Below, one piece after another: positions 1 through 7,578 of a DNA stretch of 17,038 bases. The notes under the pieces were generated by a model, which had not been told where the DNA came from, searched no databases, and worked only from the letters and a program-made list of their open reading frames with translations. Source of the stretch: Solirubrobacterales bacterium (GTDB lineage Bacteria > Actinomycetota > Thermoleophilia > Solirubrobacterales > Solirubrobacteraceae); the NCBI GenBank assembly GCA_003244035.1, contig QHBV01000183.1:18364-35401 (forward strand), read 5' to 3'. Every line of letters begins with the position of its first letter. Within the stretch, counting starts at the first letter, position 1. The position numbers and the translations under genes were made by a program.

Positions 1-714
1 GCCGCAGGCGAGCGCCTCGACCGGGGGCAGGCCGAAGCCCTCGTCGTCGCTCGGGAACACAAGCGCGTGCGCGCCGGTGTAGATCGCCGCCAGCTCGTCG
101 TCGGTGACATCGCCCGTGAGCGTCACGTCCGGGAGCTCCAGCGCCCACGGCCCGGTCGGCCCGACCAGCACGAGCGGCATCGTCCGGCTGGCTCGCGCGA
201 GCCCGGCCACGCGCTTGCGCGGATCGGGCGTTCGCAGCCCGCCGACCCACAGCAGGTAGCGCTCGGGGAGCTCGTAGCGCTGGCGAACCGCCGCAACCTC
301 GTCCTCGGAGCGGGGGGTGAACACACTCGCGGCGGCCTCGCCGATCACCGCGATTCGCTCGTGCGGGATCCCGAGCACCTTGACCGCATCATCGGCTACC
401 GCGTTGGTCGGAACGATCACGCGGACCGCCCGCTGGACGGCGAGATAGCGCAGGCGGAAGCGCAGGCCGGTGCGCAGGTACTCGCCCCGGCGCTTGAGCG
501 GGATCAGGTCGTGCAGCGTGACGACCATCGGCACGGGAGAGCGCAGCATCGCGCCGTCGATCCACGGCGAGTGGAACACATCGCAGCGCCTGGGGTCGGC
601 CGACTCGACGATCTCGCCGCGGTCGGCGTCGCGCAGCGCCTGCAGCATCGAGCGCACGTAGCGGCCGATCCCGCGCGTGTCGGTGGCCGGCCGGCTGTCA
701 AACGCGACCTTCAC
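1..714 (-). CDS. GT4 family glycosyltransferase, 3' end cut by window edge
   Basis: The reading frame starts at a GTG (714-712) and stays open for 238 codons to base 1, so the C terminus lies outside the window. Near the N terminus is a GIGRYV stretch (residues 15-20), typical of GT4 enzymes that transfer mannose, rhamnose or similar sugars. An LHDLIPL segment follows at 67-73, then a second Rossmann-like half beginning with YLLWVGGL (153-160). The EX7E nucleotide-sugar motif is present as E225 to E233 within DDEGFGLPPVE. The GTG overlaps the stop of the upstream gene by 4 nt (GTGA, 711-714), so translational coupling with the 711-1727 glycosyltransferase is likely. The enzyme is presumably cytoplasmic and acts on a lipid-linked glycan. 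Family assignment is firm; donor and acceptor are unknown. It resembles the product of 2399-3427 and may be a distant paralogue. Confidence 0.88.
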   Translation of the reverse strand, partial: MKVAFDSRPATDTRGIGRYVRSMLQALRDADRGEIVESADPRRCDVFHSPWIDGAMLRSPVPMVVTLHDLIPLKRRGEYLRTGLRFRLRYLAVQRAVRVIVPTNAVADDAVKVLGIPHERIAVIGEAAASVFTPRSEDEVAAVRQRYELPERYLLWVGGLRTPDPRKRVAGLARASRTMPLVLVGPTGPWALELPDVTLTGDVTDDELAAIYTGAHALVFPSDDEGFGLPPVEALACG

Positions 715-1727
715 GCCAGGATCAGCTCCTGGACCCGGTCGGAGTACTCCTCGACGAAGAAGCGACGCGCGTGCTCGCGCGCCGCCGCGCCCATCTGCTC
801 GCGATGGGCGAGCACGTCCAGCACACCGGCGGCGAGGCCGGGCGGATCCCCCGGCGCCACCAGCCGCCCGGTGACCCCGTCGCGCACGACCTCGGGTAGT
901 CCATCGACAGCGCTCGCCACGACGGGAGTTCCGACCGCCATCGCCTCGGCCAGCACGGTCCCGAACGGCTCTTGATAGGAGGGGAGCACGAGCACGTCGA
1001 GGTGGCGCATCAAGCCCGGCGCGTTGTCGCTCCAGGGGTGGTGCTCGATCTCGGGGGAGGACGTGACTGCGCGGGCATAGGCGGGATCACCGCCGTATGG
1101 ATCGTCGCCGACGACGACGATTCGCGCGCCGGGAGCGCCATCGCGGATCGCGTGCGCGGCTCGGACGAAGTCGAGCGGCCCCTTGCGCGGCTCGATCCGC
1201 CCGACGAAGCCGACAACCGGTCCGTTGCCCGTCGGCCACGGCGCCGGGGCGGCCGGGGGGTCGGGATCGACCGGGCCGTAGACGACGTGCGGGCGCAGGC
1301 CAGTCAGCCGCGCGGCTGCCGCGTGGGACACGGTTAGCACGAGGTCCGCCCGCCGCCACATCCGCGGGACGCGGGAGACCATGTCGTGGATGTGCAGCAC
1401 GCGTCGCGTGCCGGCGCCGAGCGCGGGGAGCAGCCGTCCGCACACCGCACCGTTGAGGTAGACGACGGCGGCATCGCGGGCGAGCCGGCGCATCAGCGGC
1501 CACGACGCCACCGCCGGAGCGCCGCCGCCGTGACGCAGCGCTCCGAGCGCGAGCGCATGCCAGCGCAGCCCCCCCGCCAACGCCTGCTCCTGCAACGGCC
1601 CCGGGCCCGGCGTGGTCAGCGTGATCTCCCAGCCTCGCGCGCGCAGGCTGCCCAGCAGTCGCAGCAACGTCGTCTCCGCACCGCCGGGATGATCCACTGG
1701 CGCGATTGCGAGCAGCCGACGGTTCAT
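711..1727 (-). CDS. GT4 family glycosyltransferase
   Basis: This 338-residue protein has the two-domain GT-B plan. The N-terminal half carries a glycine-rich acceptor-side loop (HPGGAET, residues 13-19) and an LHIHDMV segment (111-117). The C-terminal half begins at VVGFVGRIEPRKGPLDF (171-187), followed by IVVVGDD (203-209). The EX7E pair is E253/E261 in QEPFGTVLAEAM, followed by GTPVVAS, which is diagnostic of GT4. The start is ATG at 1727, with a -10-like TAGAGT on the minus strand at 1745-1740, so any leader would be only a few nucleotides. Its stop overlaps the GTG of the next gene (711-714). It diverges from the methyltransferase gene at 1800 across 72 bp. Role by family: transfer of a hexose from an NDP-sugar during surface glycan assembly. 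Sugar specificity cannot be read from the sequence. Confidence 0.9.
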   Translation of the reverse strand: MNRRLLAIAPVDHPGGAETTLLRLLGSLRARGWEITLTTPGPGPLQEQALAGGLRWHALALGALRHGGGAPAVASWPLMRRLARDAAVVYLNGAVCGRLLPALGAGTRRVLHIHDMVSRVPRMWRRADLVLTVSHAAAARLTGLRPHVVYGPVDPDPPAAPAPWPTGNGPVVGFVGRIEPRKGPLDFVRAAHAIRDGAPGARIVVVGDDPYGGDPAYARAVTSSPEIEHHPWSDNAPGLMRHLDVLVLPSYQEPFGTVLAEAMAVGTPVVASAVDGLPEVVRDGVTGRLVAPGDPPGLAAGVLDVLAHREQMGAAAREHARRFFVEEYSDRVQELILA

Positions 1728-1739
1728 CGTCTCAGGGTC

Positions 1740-1745
1740 ACTCTA
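1740..1745 (-). promoter_or_regulatory. Possible -10 element for the leftward glycosyltransferase pair
   Basis: Read on the minus strand this is TAGAGT, matching the actinobacterial TANNNT pattern. It ends 12 nt before the ATG at 1727, so transcription would begin within about 5 nt of the start codon. No convincing -35 is seen. The assignment rests on a short degenerate motif and its position. Confidence 0.35.
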
Positions 1746-1787
1746 GACCCGGCGTGGCCTCGGTGTCGCGCGGGTCTGCGGGCGCGC

Positions 1788-1802
1788 TACGGTCGCGCTG
1801 TG
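1788..1802 (+). promoter_or_regulatory. Leaderless-type promoter: TACGGT, 6 nt, then GTG start
   Basis: The TACGGT at 1788-1793 is followed by CGCGCT and the GTG start codon at 1800. A -10 hexamer ending 6 nt before the start puts the transcription start on or next to the first base of the start codon, the arrangement of leaderless actinobacterial genes. The same layout (TACGCT, CGCGCC, ATG) occurs at 11145-11159. No Shine-Dalgarno sequence is present before this GTG, which fits. Confidence 0.5.
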
Positions 1803-2396
1803 CAGAGCTACTACGAGGAGCTTTGGGAGCGCCTGGGCGAGCAGCTCGAGCCGCCCCGCCGCGCGCGTCGCGAGGCCCTGCTGCTGGGCGAGGTGCGAGC
1901 CGGCGACCGGGCACTCGACCTCGGGTGCGGGGCGGGAGAGTTCACGGCGACGCTGGCGCGGGCCGGCGCGAGGGCGGTCGGGGTCGAAGTCGCGCGGGCC
2001 GCGCTGCGCCGCGCGCGCGCGGCCCATCCAGAGCTCGACTTCCGCCTCGCGCCGATCGACGGACCGCTGCCGCTGGCGGACAATGCCTTCGAGCTGGTGT
2101 GGGCGAGCGAGGTGATCGAGCACGTCGCGGACACCGCGCGGTGGCTCTCGGAGGTCAGACGCGTGCTCGCCCCCGGCGGGCGGCTGCTGCTGAGCACGCC
2201 GTCGCACGGGCGGCTCGGGGTGGCGCTATGGGGGCTCGAGCGGTACTCGGAGCCGCTCGGAGACCACCTGCACCTGTACACGCGCCGTTCGCTGCGCAGG
2301 GTGCTCGGAGAGCTGGGATTTGGCGAGCTGCACGTGCGCACGATCGAGGGGCCACCGCTGCTGCGCCACACGCTGCTCGCGCGGGCGGTGCGGTGA
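1800..2396 (+). CDS. Class I SAM-dependent methyltransferase
   Basis: This 198-residue protein of the Methyltransf_11 type carries motif I (ALDLGCGAGEF, residues 38-48) for S-adenosylmethionine binding. GVEVA (61-65) ends in the acidic strand that binds the ribose. The post-motif segment is FELVWASEVIEHV (97-109), followed by LAPGGRLLLSTPS (123-135). The open frame extends well upstream, but homology begins at QSYYEELW, and the GTG at 1800 has a -10 hexamer exactly 6 nt ahead, so GTG is the preferred start. The gene heads a tight rightward trio with two glycosyltransferases (2-nt gap to the next). Modification of a sugar residue or glycan terminus is therefore likely, but the target is inferred only from the neighbourhood. 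Confidence 0.85.
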   Translation: MQSYYEELWERLGEQLEPPRRARREALLLGEVRAGDRALDLGCGAGEFTATLARAGARAVGVEVARAALRRARAAHPELDFRLAPIDGPLPLADNAFELVWASEVIEHVADTARWLSEVRRVLAPGGRLLLSTPSHGRLGVALWGLERYSEPLGDHLHLYTRRSLRRVLGELGFGELHVRTIEGPPLLRHTLLARAVR

Positions 2397-2398
2397 GG

Positions 2399-3427
2399 AT
2401 GCGGGTCCTGCTCGACACCACCTACGCCGACCGCGCGCCGCACTCCGGCACCGCCGTGTACCTCGACCGGCTGATCGACGCGCTCGGGCGGGTGGACCGG
2501 GTCGAGGTCGTGCAGGCGCGCAACCGCCGCCGCCGCCCCCCGGCGGGAGGGGGCCTCGGGAGCGTTCGCAACCTGCTCGCCGACCGCCTCTGGACGGCGG
2601 TCGAGCTGCCTGCGCTGGCGCGGGCGGCGGGGGCGGACGTGATCCATCACCCGCTGCCGGCGCACGCGCGCCGGGCCCGGTTGGCGCAGGTGCTCACGAT
2701 CCACGACCTCACGTTCGAGCGGCTGCCGGAGTGCTTTGACCGCGCCTTTCGGATCTACACGCATCAAACCCACCGCGCGGCGGCGTCAGCCGCCGGTGCG
2801 GTCATATGTGTAAGCGAGACGACCGCTGCCGACGCCCGGGCGCTGTGGGGCGTCGCCGCGCCGCGGATCGTGATCGCCCGCCACGGCCCCGGCCAGGAGC
2901 TCCCCGCCGCCCGTGGGACCGGTGCCAGCCACATCCTGTACGTCGGCGACGATCACCCGCGCAAGAACCTGTGCACGCTGTTGGGGGCGTACCGCCGCTA
3001 TCGCGACGGCGTAGCGGATCCGCTGCCGCTCGTGCTCGCGGGGTCGGCGACCGCGTACGGCCCCGGGATCCGGGTCGAGCGCGAGCCGGGGGCGCAGCGG
3101 CTCGCGCAGCTGTACGCGGGTGCCGTGGCGCTCGTACACCCCTCGCTGTACGAGGGCTTCGGCCTGACGGCGCTCGAGGCGATGGCCGCGGGCACGCCGG
3201 TGATCGCGGCGAGCGCGCCGGGGCTCGTGGAAGTGTGCGGCGATGCGGCCCGCTACGCCGACCCGCGCGACGAGGTCGCGTTCGCGACCGCGCTGAGGGA
3301 GCTCGCCGGTCAGCCCGCGCTCCGACGCGAGCTGGTGCAGCGCGGACGAGCTCAGGCCGCCCGCTTCTCGTGGGATGCCTCCGCGCGCGCGCACCTGGAG
3401 GCCTACTCTCTGGCACTGCGCGCATGA
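2399..3427 (+). CDS. GT4 family glycosyltransferase
   Basis: The gene encodes a 342-residue GT-B enzyme. The N-terminal domain shows the HSGTAVYLDRLI loop (15-26) and LTIHDLTFERLP (99-110), the same signature seen in the partial enzyme at 1-714. The C-terminal domain begins ILYVGDDHPRKN (179-190), with EX7E as E252/E260 in YEGFGLTALEAM followed by GTPVIAA. The ATG at 2399 lies 2 nt after the methyltransferase stop, and the stop overlaps the next ATG in ATGA (3424-3427). It is therefore the middle gene of a coupled set. The likely role is adding a mannose- or rhamnose-type residue to the lipid-linked repeat unit at the inner membrane face. Specificity is not readable. Confidence 0.9.
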   Translation: MRVLLDTTYADRAPHSGTAVYLDRLIDALGRVDRVEVVQARNRRRRPPAGGGLGSVRNLLADRLWTAVELPALARAAGADVIHHPLPAHARRARLAQVLTIHDLTFERLPECFDRAFRIYTHQTHRAAASAAGAVICVSETTAADARALWGVAAPRIVIARHGPGQELPAARGTGASHILYVGDDHPRKNLCTLLGAYRRYRDGVADPLPLVLAGSATAYGPGIRVEREPGAQRLAQLYAGAVALVHPSLYEGFGLTALEAMAAGTPVIAASAPGLVEVCGDAARYADPRDEVAFATALRELAGQPALRRELVQRGRAQAARFSWDASARAHLEAYSLALRA

Positions 3428-4593
3428 AGATCGCGATCCTTGGCACCCGCGGCATCCCCGCGTCCTACAGCGGCTTCGAGACGGCCGTCGAGCAGCTCGC
3501 CTCGCGCTTGACCGATCGCGGCCACGAGGTCGTCGTCTACTGCCGGCCGCACGTCGTTGACTCGACGCTTCGCAGCTACCGGGGAGCCGAGCTCGTGCAC
3601 CTGCGCACGGTCCAGAACAAGTACCTCGACACGTTCGTGCACACCGCGCTGTCGGCGATCCACGCCGCGCGGGTGACCAGGCCCGACGTGGCGCTGTTCT
3701 TCATCGCCGGCAATTCCCCGCTGTGCCTGATCACGCGCTGGGCCTCGATCCCGGCGGTGATCAACGTCGACGGGCTCGACTCCGACCGGCGCAAGTGGCC
3801 TGCGCTCGCGAAGGCCTACCTGCGCTTCGCGGAGAGCACGGCGCCGCGCTGGGCCGATCAGGCGATCACCGACAGCAACACGGTCGCGGACATCTTCGAG
3901 CGGCGCTACGGGCAGCGGATCGGGGTGGTTCCCTACGGGGTTCGAGACCCCGGCTACGACGGGACCGAGACGCTCGAGCGCTTCGGGCTCGAGCCGCGCA
4001 AGTACATCCTGTTCGTCGGCCGGCTCGAGCCCGAGAACAACCCGCACCTGCTGGTGGAGGCGTTCGCGCGGATCAGCGCCGAGCGAGCCCAGGGGATGAA
4101 GCTCGCGATCGTCGGGGGCGCCCCCTACGCGGACGATTACATTCGCCAGGTGTGGCGCGCCGCCGACCCTCGCGTGGTGTTCCCGGGCTACGTCTTCGGC
4201 CGCGGCTACTGGGAGCTGCAGCGTCACGCATATCTGTTCTGCGCCCCGACGGAGGTCGGCGGCACCCATCCGGTGATCCTCGAGGCGATGGCGGCAGGCA
4301 ACTGCGTGCTTGTCAACGACCACCGGCCGAACGCCGAGACGGTCGGCGAGGCCGGCGTCTACTTCTCCGGTCAGACGGGCGTCGATGACCTGGTGGCGCA
4401 GCTCGAGCGCCTGCTCGACGACCCGAGCCTGGTCGCCGAGTACCGCGCGCGCGCTTTGCGCCGCGCCGAGCAGTACTCCTGGGAGGCGGTGACCGACCAG
4501 TACGAGCAGCTGCTGAGCAAGGTGTGCGCGGCACTCGGCCCCGGCTGGCTGCCGGAGGACCTGGTCGATCGCGAGCCGGTTGGGGTGGGGTGA
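3424..4593 (+). CDS. Rhamnosyltransferase-like GT4 with DUF1972 N-terminal domain
   Basis: The protein has 389 residues. It opens with ILGTRGIPASYSGFETAVE (5-23), the signature of the DUF1972 domain found at the N terminus of bacterial rhamnosyltransferase-type GT4 enzymes. INVDGLDSDRRKW (113-125) is also typical. The C-terminal GT4 domain starts YILFVGRLEPENNP (194-207), with the acidic pair E277 and E287 in TEVGGTHPVILEAM. The ATG overlaps the previous stop by 4 nt. The gene ends only 4 nt from the stop of the convergent polymerase gene, leaving no room for a separate terminator. By family it likely adds a 6-deoxyhexose such as rhamnose; the RmlC-like gene at 10562 is consistent with such a donor. 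Acceptor linkage is unknown. Confidence 0.9.
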   Translation: MKIAILGTRGIPASYSGFETAVEQLASRLTDRGHEVVVYCRPHVVDSTLRSYRGAELVHLRTVQNKYLDTFVHTALSAIHAARVTRPDVALFFIAGNSPLCLITRWASIPAVINVDGLDSDRRKWPALAKAYLRFAESTAPRWADQAITDSNTVADIFERRYGQRIGVVPYGVRDPGYDGTETLERFGLEPRKYILFVGRLEPENNPHLLVEAFARISAERAQGMKLAIVGGAPYADDYIRQVWRAADPRVVFPGYVFGRGYWELQRHAYLFCAPTEVGGTHPVILEAMAAGNCVLVNDHRPNAETVGEAGVYFSGQTGVDDLVAQLERLLDDPSLVAEYRARALRRAEQYSWEAVTDQYEQLLSKVCAALGPGWLPEDLVDREPVGVG

Positions 4594-4597
4594 GTGC

Positions 4598-6700
4598 TCA
4601 GTGGGCCAGCTGCGCCCGGGCCTGCCCGATCGCGTTTGAGATCGACGCGGAGCTGAGGTCGAGCGAGTGCGCCCGCCCAAGCGCGCTGAGCGCCGCGCGC
4701 GGCTGGCGGCGCTTGAGCTCGTAGAAGCCCAGCTGCTGCCAGCTCTGTGCGTTCTCGGGCTGCAGCTCGACCGCGTGGAGGAGTTCGGCATGGGCAGCCC
4801 CGGGGTCGCCGGTGGCGGCGAAGATCGCGGCCAGCTCCCACAGCGGCTCGGTCGACAGTGGGTCGCGCGCGGCGGCGGCGCGCGCGTCGGCGATCGCGGC
4901 GTTGGTTTGACCGCTGGTGAACGCGGAGATCGCGGCCGAGTCGGCGTTGGCCGCGCGAAGGGGCTGCCAGATCGCCCAGCAGCAAACCAGTGCCGCGGCC
5001 GCGAGCGCGACCAGGGCGGCACTCGCCCCGGGGCTGGCCAGGAGGGACCGGCGCCGTGAACGGCGGCCGATCGGAGCATTGAGCGGGCCACGGCCGGCGA
5101 GCCACCCCGCGCACACGAGCGCCGGCAGGGTGACGCCGGGGACGAACCACGTCCAATCGACCGCCGACTGCAGGGCGAAGATCACGACGATGCACAGCAG
5201 CGTGCGCATGCCCGCGCGCTCGGCCGATCGCGCCGGCGGGATCGGGGCACTCGCGGCGGAGCGCTCTCCCGCTTCTAGAGCCGGCGCGGAGCCCGCTTTC
5301 GCTCCTCGAGCCGCCGCGGATCGCTCCCGCGCTCCGAGCGTGCGGGCGGCCGCCAACCCCCAGGCGACCAGCAGCGCGAGGTTCAGCGCGAGGCCGAGCA
5401 GGCCGAAGTCCGCAAATGTCTCGATCAAGTAGCTGTGGGCCTGCTTGGAGGCCAGCGGATCGTGCGTGTAGCGGGTGCGCGCGGTGCCGTATCCGAGTGC
5501 TCCCGCGCCGGCCAGCAGCGCGTGCTCGCCCACCGCGAGCCCTTCGCTCCAGTAACGCGGCCGGCTGTTCGAGAGCACGATCAGCCGACCGGGTCGGTCG
5601 GGTGCGCCGCCCTGCGGATTGGTCAGCGACCGCCAGACGTGGGAGACCTCGCCCGTCAGGCCCCGGGGGGAGGCGGCGACCGCGACCACCAGGCCGATCG
5701 GTGCCAGCGCGACCAGCGTCACCAGTGCGCGCGCGATCCAGCGCCGTGCGTCAGCGCTCAGCGACCCGCGGTCGACGGCCCTTGCCGCCGCCAGGCCGGT
5801 AAGCGTCGTCGCGAGCAGGGTCCCGGCGAGCACGATCCCAAACGCGTGCCCAGCGCTCGCGCGCGGGCCCAGCGGCACGCGGTCGTGCGTGAGCGGGTGC
5901 GTGGCGAGCGCCCACAGCGTCGGCACCGCGGCGCCGAGAAGCCCGAGCCCGAGTGGAAGCGCGGCGCGAAGCCGGCCGGGCACGAGCGCGAAGAAGCAGA
6001 GGACCCCCACGATCGCGCCCACCAGTGCGCTGCGCGAGTAGGACAGGACGACCACGGTCACCAGCACCGTGCACGCCGGGACGCAGACCGCCCGCAGCGC
6101 CCGGCGGTGGCCCTGGCGCGAGCCCGCCCACAGGCAGGCCGGAAGTCCCAGCGCCGCCAGCAGGCCGGTCGCGTTCCAGTAGTCGAGCGGGGCGCGGAGC
6201 CGCCCGAGCGGATCGATCGGGTCGAGCGTGGCCGGGAGCACCTTGACCAGCAGGGCATAGCAGCTGATCGCCGTCGCGAACCCGGCGACCGCACCCACCA
6301 GCGCCGGCCAGCGCTCCGGCGCCAGCCGCGCGAGCGCAAGCGCGCCGCCGAAGGTGGCCAGATAGGAGAGCGTCTGGTTCGCCTCGAGCCACGAGTTCGC
6401 CGGCTGCACCGACCAGGCGATCGATGCCGCCGTCAGCCCCGCGACGGCGGCGAACAGGAGCAGGGTCGACCCACCCCATGCCGGTCCTGGCGCTCCGGCC
6501 AGCAGCACCGCGGCCGCGAGCGCGGCTCCGATCAGCGTAAGCGCGATCTCGACCCATGTGTTGGGGGCGAGCGCGACGCCTCCCCCCGTCAGGAACGCGA
6601 TCAGCCCCAGCCCAAGCGCCAGCGCCAACGCCAGGACCCCATTGCCGCGCACCCGCAGCCGGAGCACGCGCATCATCGGCGCCGCCGCCTCGGCGCTCAC
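4598..6700 (-). CDS. O-antigen ligase/polymerase-type membrane protein with C-terminal TPR region
   Basis: The 700-residue protein is strongly hydrophobic, with about 12-14 predicted membrane spans over residues 15-585. It has the Wzy_C-type motif HSYLIETFADFGLLGL near residue 412, just before a span, as in O-antigen ligase/polymerase proteins that join undecaprenyl-linked glycan units outside the membrane. SYSRSALVG near residue 225 is also typical. A low-complexity loop encoded by 5256-5345 follows the motif. The last 115 residues (from about 586) are soluble, with two or three TPR-like helical repeats (for example AHAELLHAVELQPENAQSWQ). The start is a GTG whose bases overlap the stop of the upstream gene (GTGA, 6697-6700); an in-frame ATG lies 9 codons inside. 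Ligase versus polymerase activity cannot be settled from the sequence. Confidence 0.85.
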   Translation of the reverse strand: MSAEAAAPMMRVLRLRVRGNGVLALALALGLGLIAFLTGGGVALAPNTWVEIALTLIGAALAAAVLLAGAPGPAWGGSTLLLFAAVAGLTAASIAWSVQPANSWLEANQTLSYLATFGGALALARLAPERWPALVGAVAGFATAISCYALLVKVLPATLDPIDPLGRLRAPLDYWNATGLLAALGLPACLWAGSRQGHRRALRAVCVPACTVLVTVVVLSYSRSALVGAIVGVLCFFALVPGRLRAALPLGLGLLGAAVPTLWALATHPLTHDRVPLGPRASAGHAFGIVLAGTLLATTLTGLAAARAVDRGSLSADARRWIARALVTLVALAPIGLVVAVAASPRGLTGEVSHVWRSLTNPQGGAPDRPGRLIVLSNSRPRYWSEGLAVGEHALLAGAGALGYGTARTRYTHDPLASKQAHSYLIETFADFGLLGLALNLALLVAWGLAAARTLGARERSAAARGAKAGSAPALEAGERSAASAPIPPARSAERAGMRTLLCIVVIFALQSAVDWTWFVPGVTLPALVCAGWLAGRGPLNAPIGRRSRRRSLLASPGASAALVALAAAALVCCWAIWQPLRAANADSAAISAFTSGQTNAAIADARAAAARDPLSTEPLWELAAIFAATGDPGAAHAELLHAVELQPENAQSWQQLGFYELKRRQPRAALSALGRAHSLDLSSASISNAIGQARAQLAH
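5256..5345. repeat. Three diverged 30-bp tandem repeats inside the polymerase gene
   Basis: Units begin GCGGA at 5256, 5286 and GCGGA(T) at 5316, giving an exact 30-bp period. Units 1 and 2 agree at about 23 of 30 positions; unit 3 is more diverged. They encode about ten residues per unit of an Ala/Ser/Glu/Arg-rich segment (about residues 452-482 of the ligase-like protein, with ERSAA recurring). The period is a multiple of three, so copy-number change would keep the frame. Confidence 0.6.
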
Positions 6701-7578
6701 GCTTGCCGGGACCAGGTTCGGTGCGTGACCAGCGTTCGCTGAGCTTCGACGGCCCGCGTGTAGGGACGGCCATACAGGAATGCGCGGCCCTCCTGCACCG
6801 CCGCCGCGCGATCGTAGGAGGAGGCGATCGGGCGCAGCCCATGGCGCACAGCGGTGGCGTCCACGACCCCCAGCCGCCAGCCGCGCGCTTGCGCGAGTGC
6901 CGACCAGTGCGCATCGAGGCCCCAGCCGGCGCGCAGCGGCGGGAACGGCAGCAGCACGTCGTGGGTCGTGGCGTGCAGCGCGAACACCGGCCCGATCTCG
7001 ACGAAAGCCGTCTCGCGCACGACGCTGGCGGGGTGGCGGCGGGTGACCGCCCAGGCCGCATGCGAACGGCGCCGGTGCGCCGGCTGCGCCAGGCGCAGCT
7101 CGAAGCGCTCGGCGAGGAACAGGAACGCGTCGAGGAACCCGAAGGGCAGCGACACGTCGTCGTCGATCACCAACAGCCAGTCGCTGTCGTGCACCGGATG
7201 CTCGGCGAGGAGCGCGTTCAGGTTCTCGAACTTCCCCCGGTCTCCCGCCTCCGTGCTGGCGAAGTGGACCTCGTGGTGGGAGCGCAGCAGCTCAGCCCGT
7301 GCCGCGGGCAGCAGCCCGGGGACGTCGGTCCGCTCGATTCCCAGGCCGAGCACCCGCCGTCGCGGCGAGGCTAACGCGGCCCGGCGCAGGCGCGCGGGTT
7401 GCAGGAGCGCAAGCGCTCGCAGATCCGCGAGTGCGTCGGCGATCGTCGCTGCGCTTGTGCGCCTGATGCCCGACACCTGGCCGCTGGTACCCGAGAGGAA
7501 GTCCTCGGCGGCGCGCGCGTCGCCCAGCCCGTCCCCGCCCCCGCGCGCGCCACGCTTGGCGTCCCCGGCGCCCGTCAC
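6697..7578 (-). CDS. Putative GT-A type glycosyltransferase with DDD motif, family uncertain
   Basis: The protein has 293 residues from a GTG at 7578 that overlaps the stop of the upstream GT2 gene (GTGA, 7575-7578). The open frame continues 33 codons further upstream, but only within the GT2 gene, so the overlapping GTG is preferred. WLLVIDDDVSLP (134-145) ends a beta strand with three aspartates (139-141), as in the metal-binding DXD of GT-A enzymes. Downstream are ETAFVEIGPVFALH (189-202) and RAGWGLDAHWSALA (216-229), where a conserved-looking acidic residue (D222) could serve catalysis. The first 45 residues are Gly/Arg/Ala-rich and look disordered. It sits between GT2 and polymerase genes in one coupled operon, so glycan assembly is likely. 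I cannot name the exact family; a nucleotide-sugar transferase is inferred from the motif. Confidence 0.75.
   Translation of the reverse strand: MTGAGDAKRGARGGGDGLGDARAAEDFLSGTSGQVSGIRRTSAATIADALADLRALALLQPARLRRAALASPRRRVLGLGIERTDVPGLLPAARAELLRSHHEVHFASTEAGDRGKFENLNALLAEHPVHDSDWLLVIDDDVSLPFGFLDAFLFLAERFELRLAQPAHRRRSHAAWAVTRRHPASVVRETAFVEIGPVFALHATTHDVLLPFPPLRAGWGLDAHWSALAQARGWRLGVVDATAVRHGLRPIASSYDRAAAVQEGRAFLYGRPYTRAVEAQRTLVTHRTWSRQA

Noticed and set aside
67..975. A 302-codon open frame on the plus strand at the left edge
   Set aside because: It is opposite two convincing GT4 genes and crosses their junction; its composition is not protein-like.
1386..1799. N-terminal extension of the methyltransferase frame
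   Set aside because: It runs antisense through a glycosyltransferase gene and has no homology; the GTG at 1800 with its -10 element explains the start better.
3403..5091. A 562-codon open frame on the minus strand
   Set aside because: It lies opposite the DUF1972 glycosyltransferase and runs through the 3' part of the polymerase in another frame. Its product is Arg/Pro/Ala-rich with no domain, as GC-rich antisense frames usually are.
5435..6742. A 435-codon open frame on the plus strand
   Set aside because: It is antisense to the membrane polymerase gene. The product is a low-complexity Arg/Gln/Gly/Pro-rich string without motifs.
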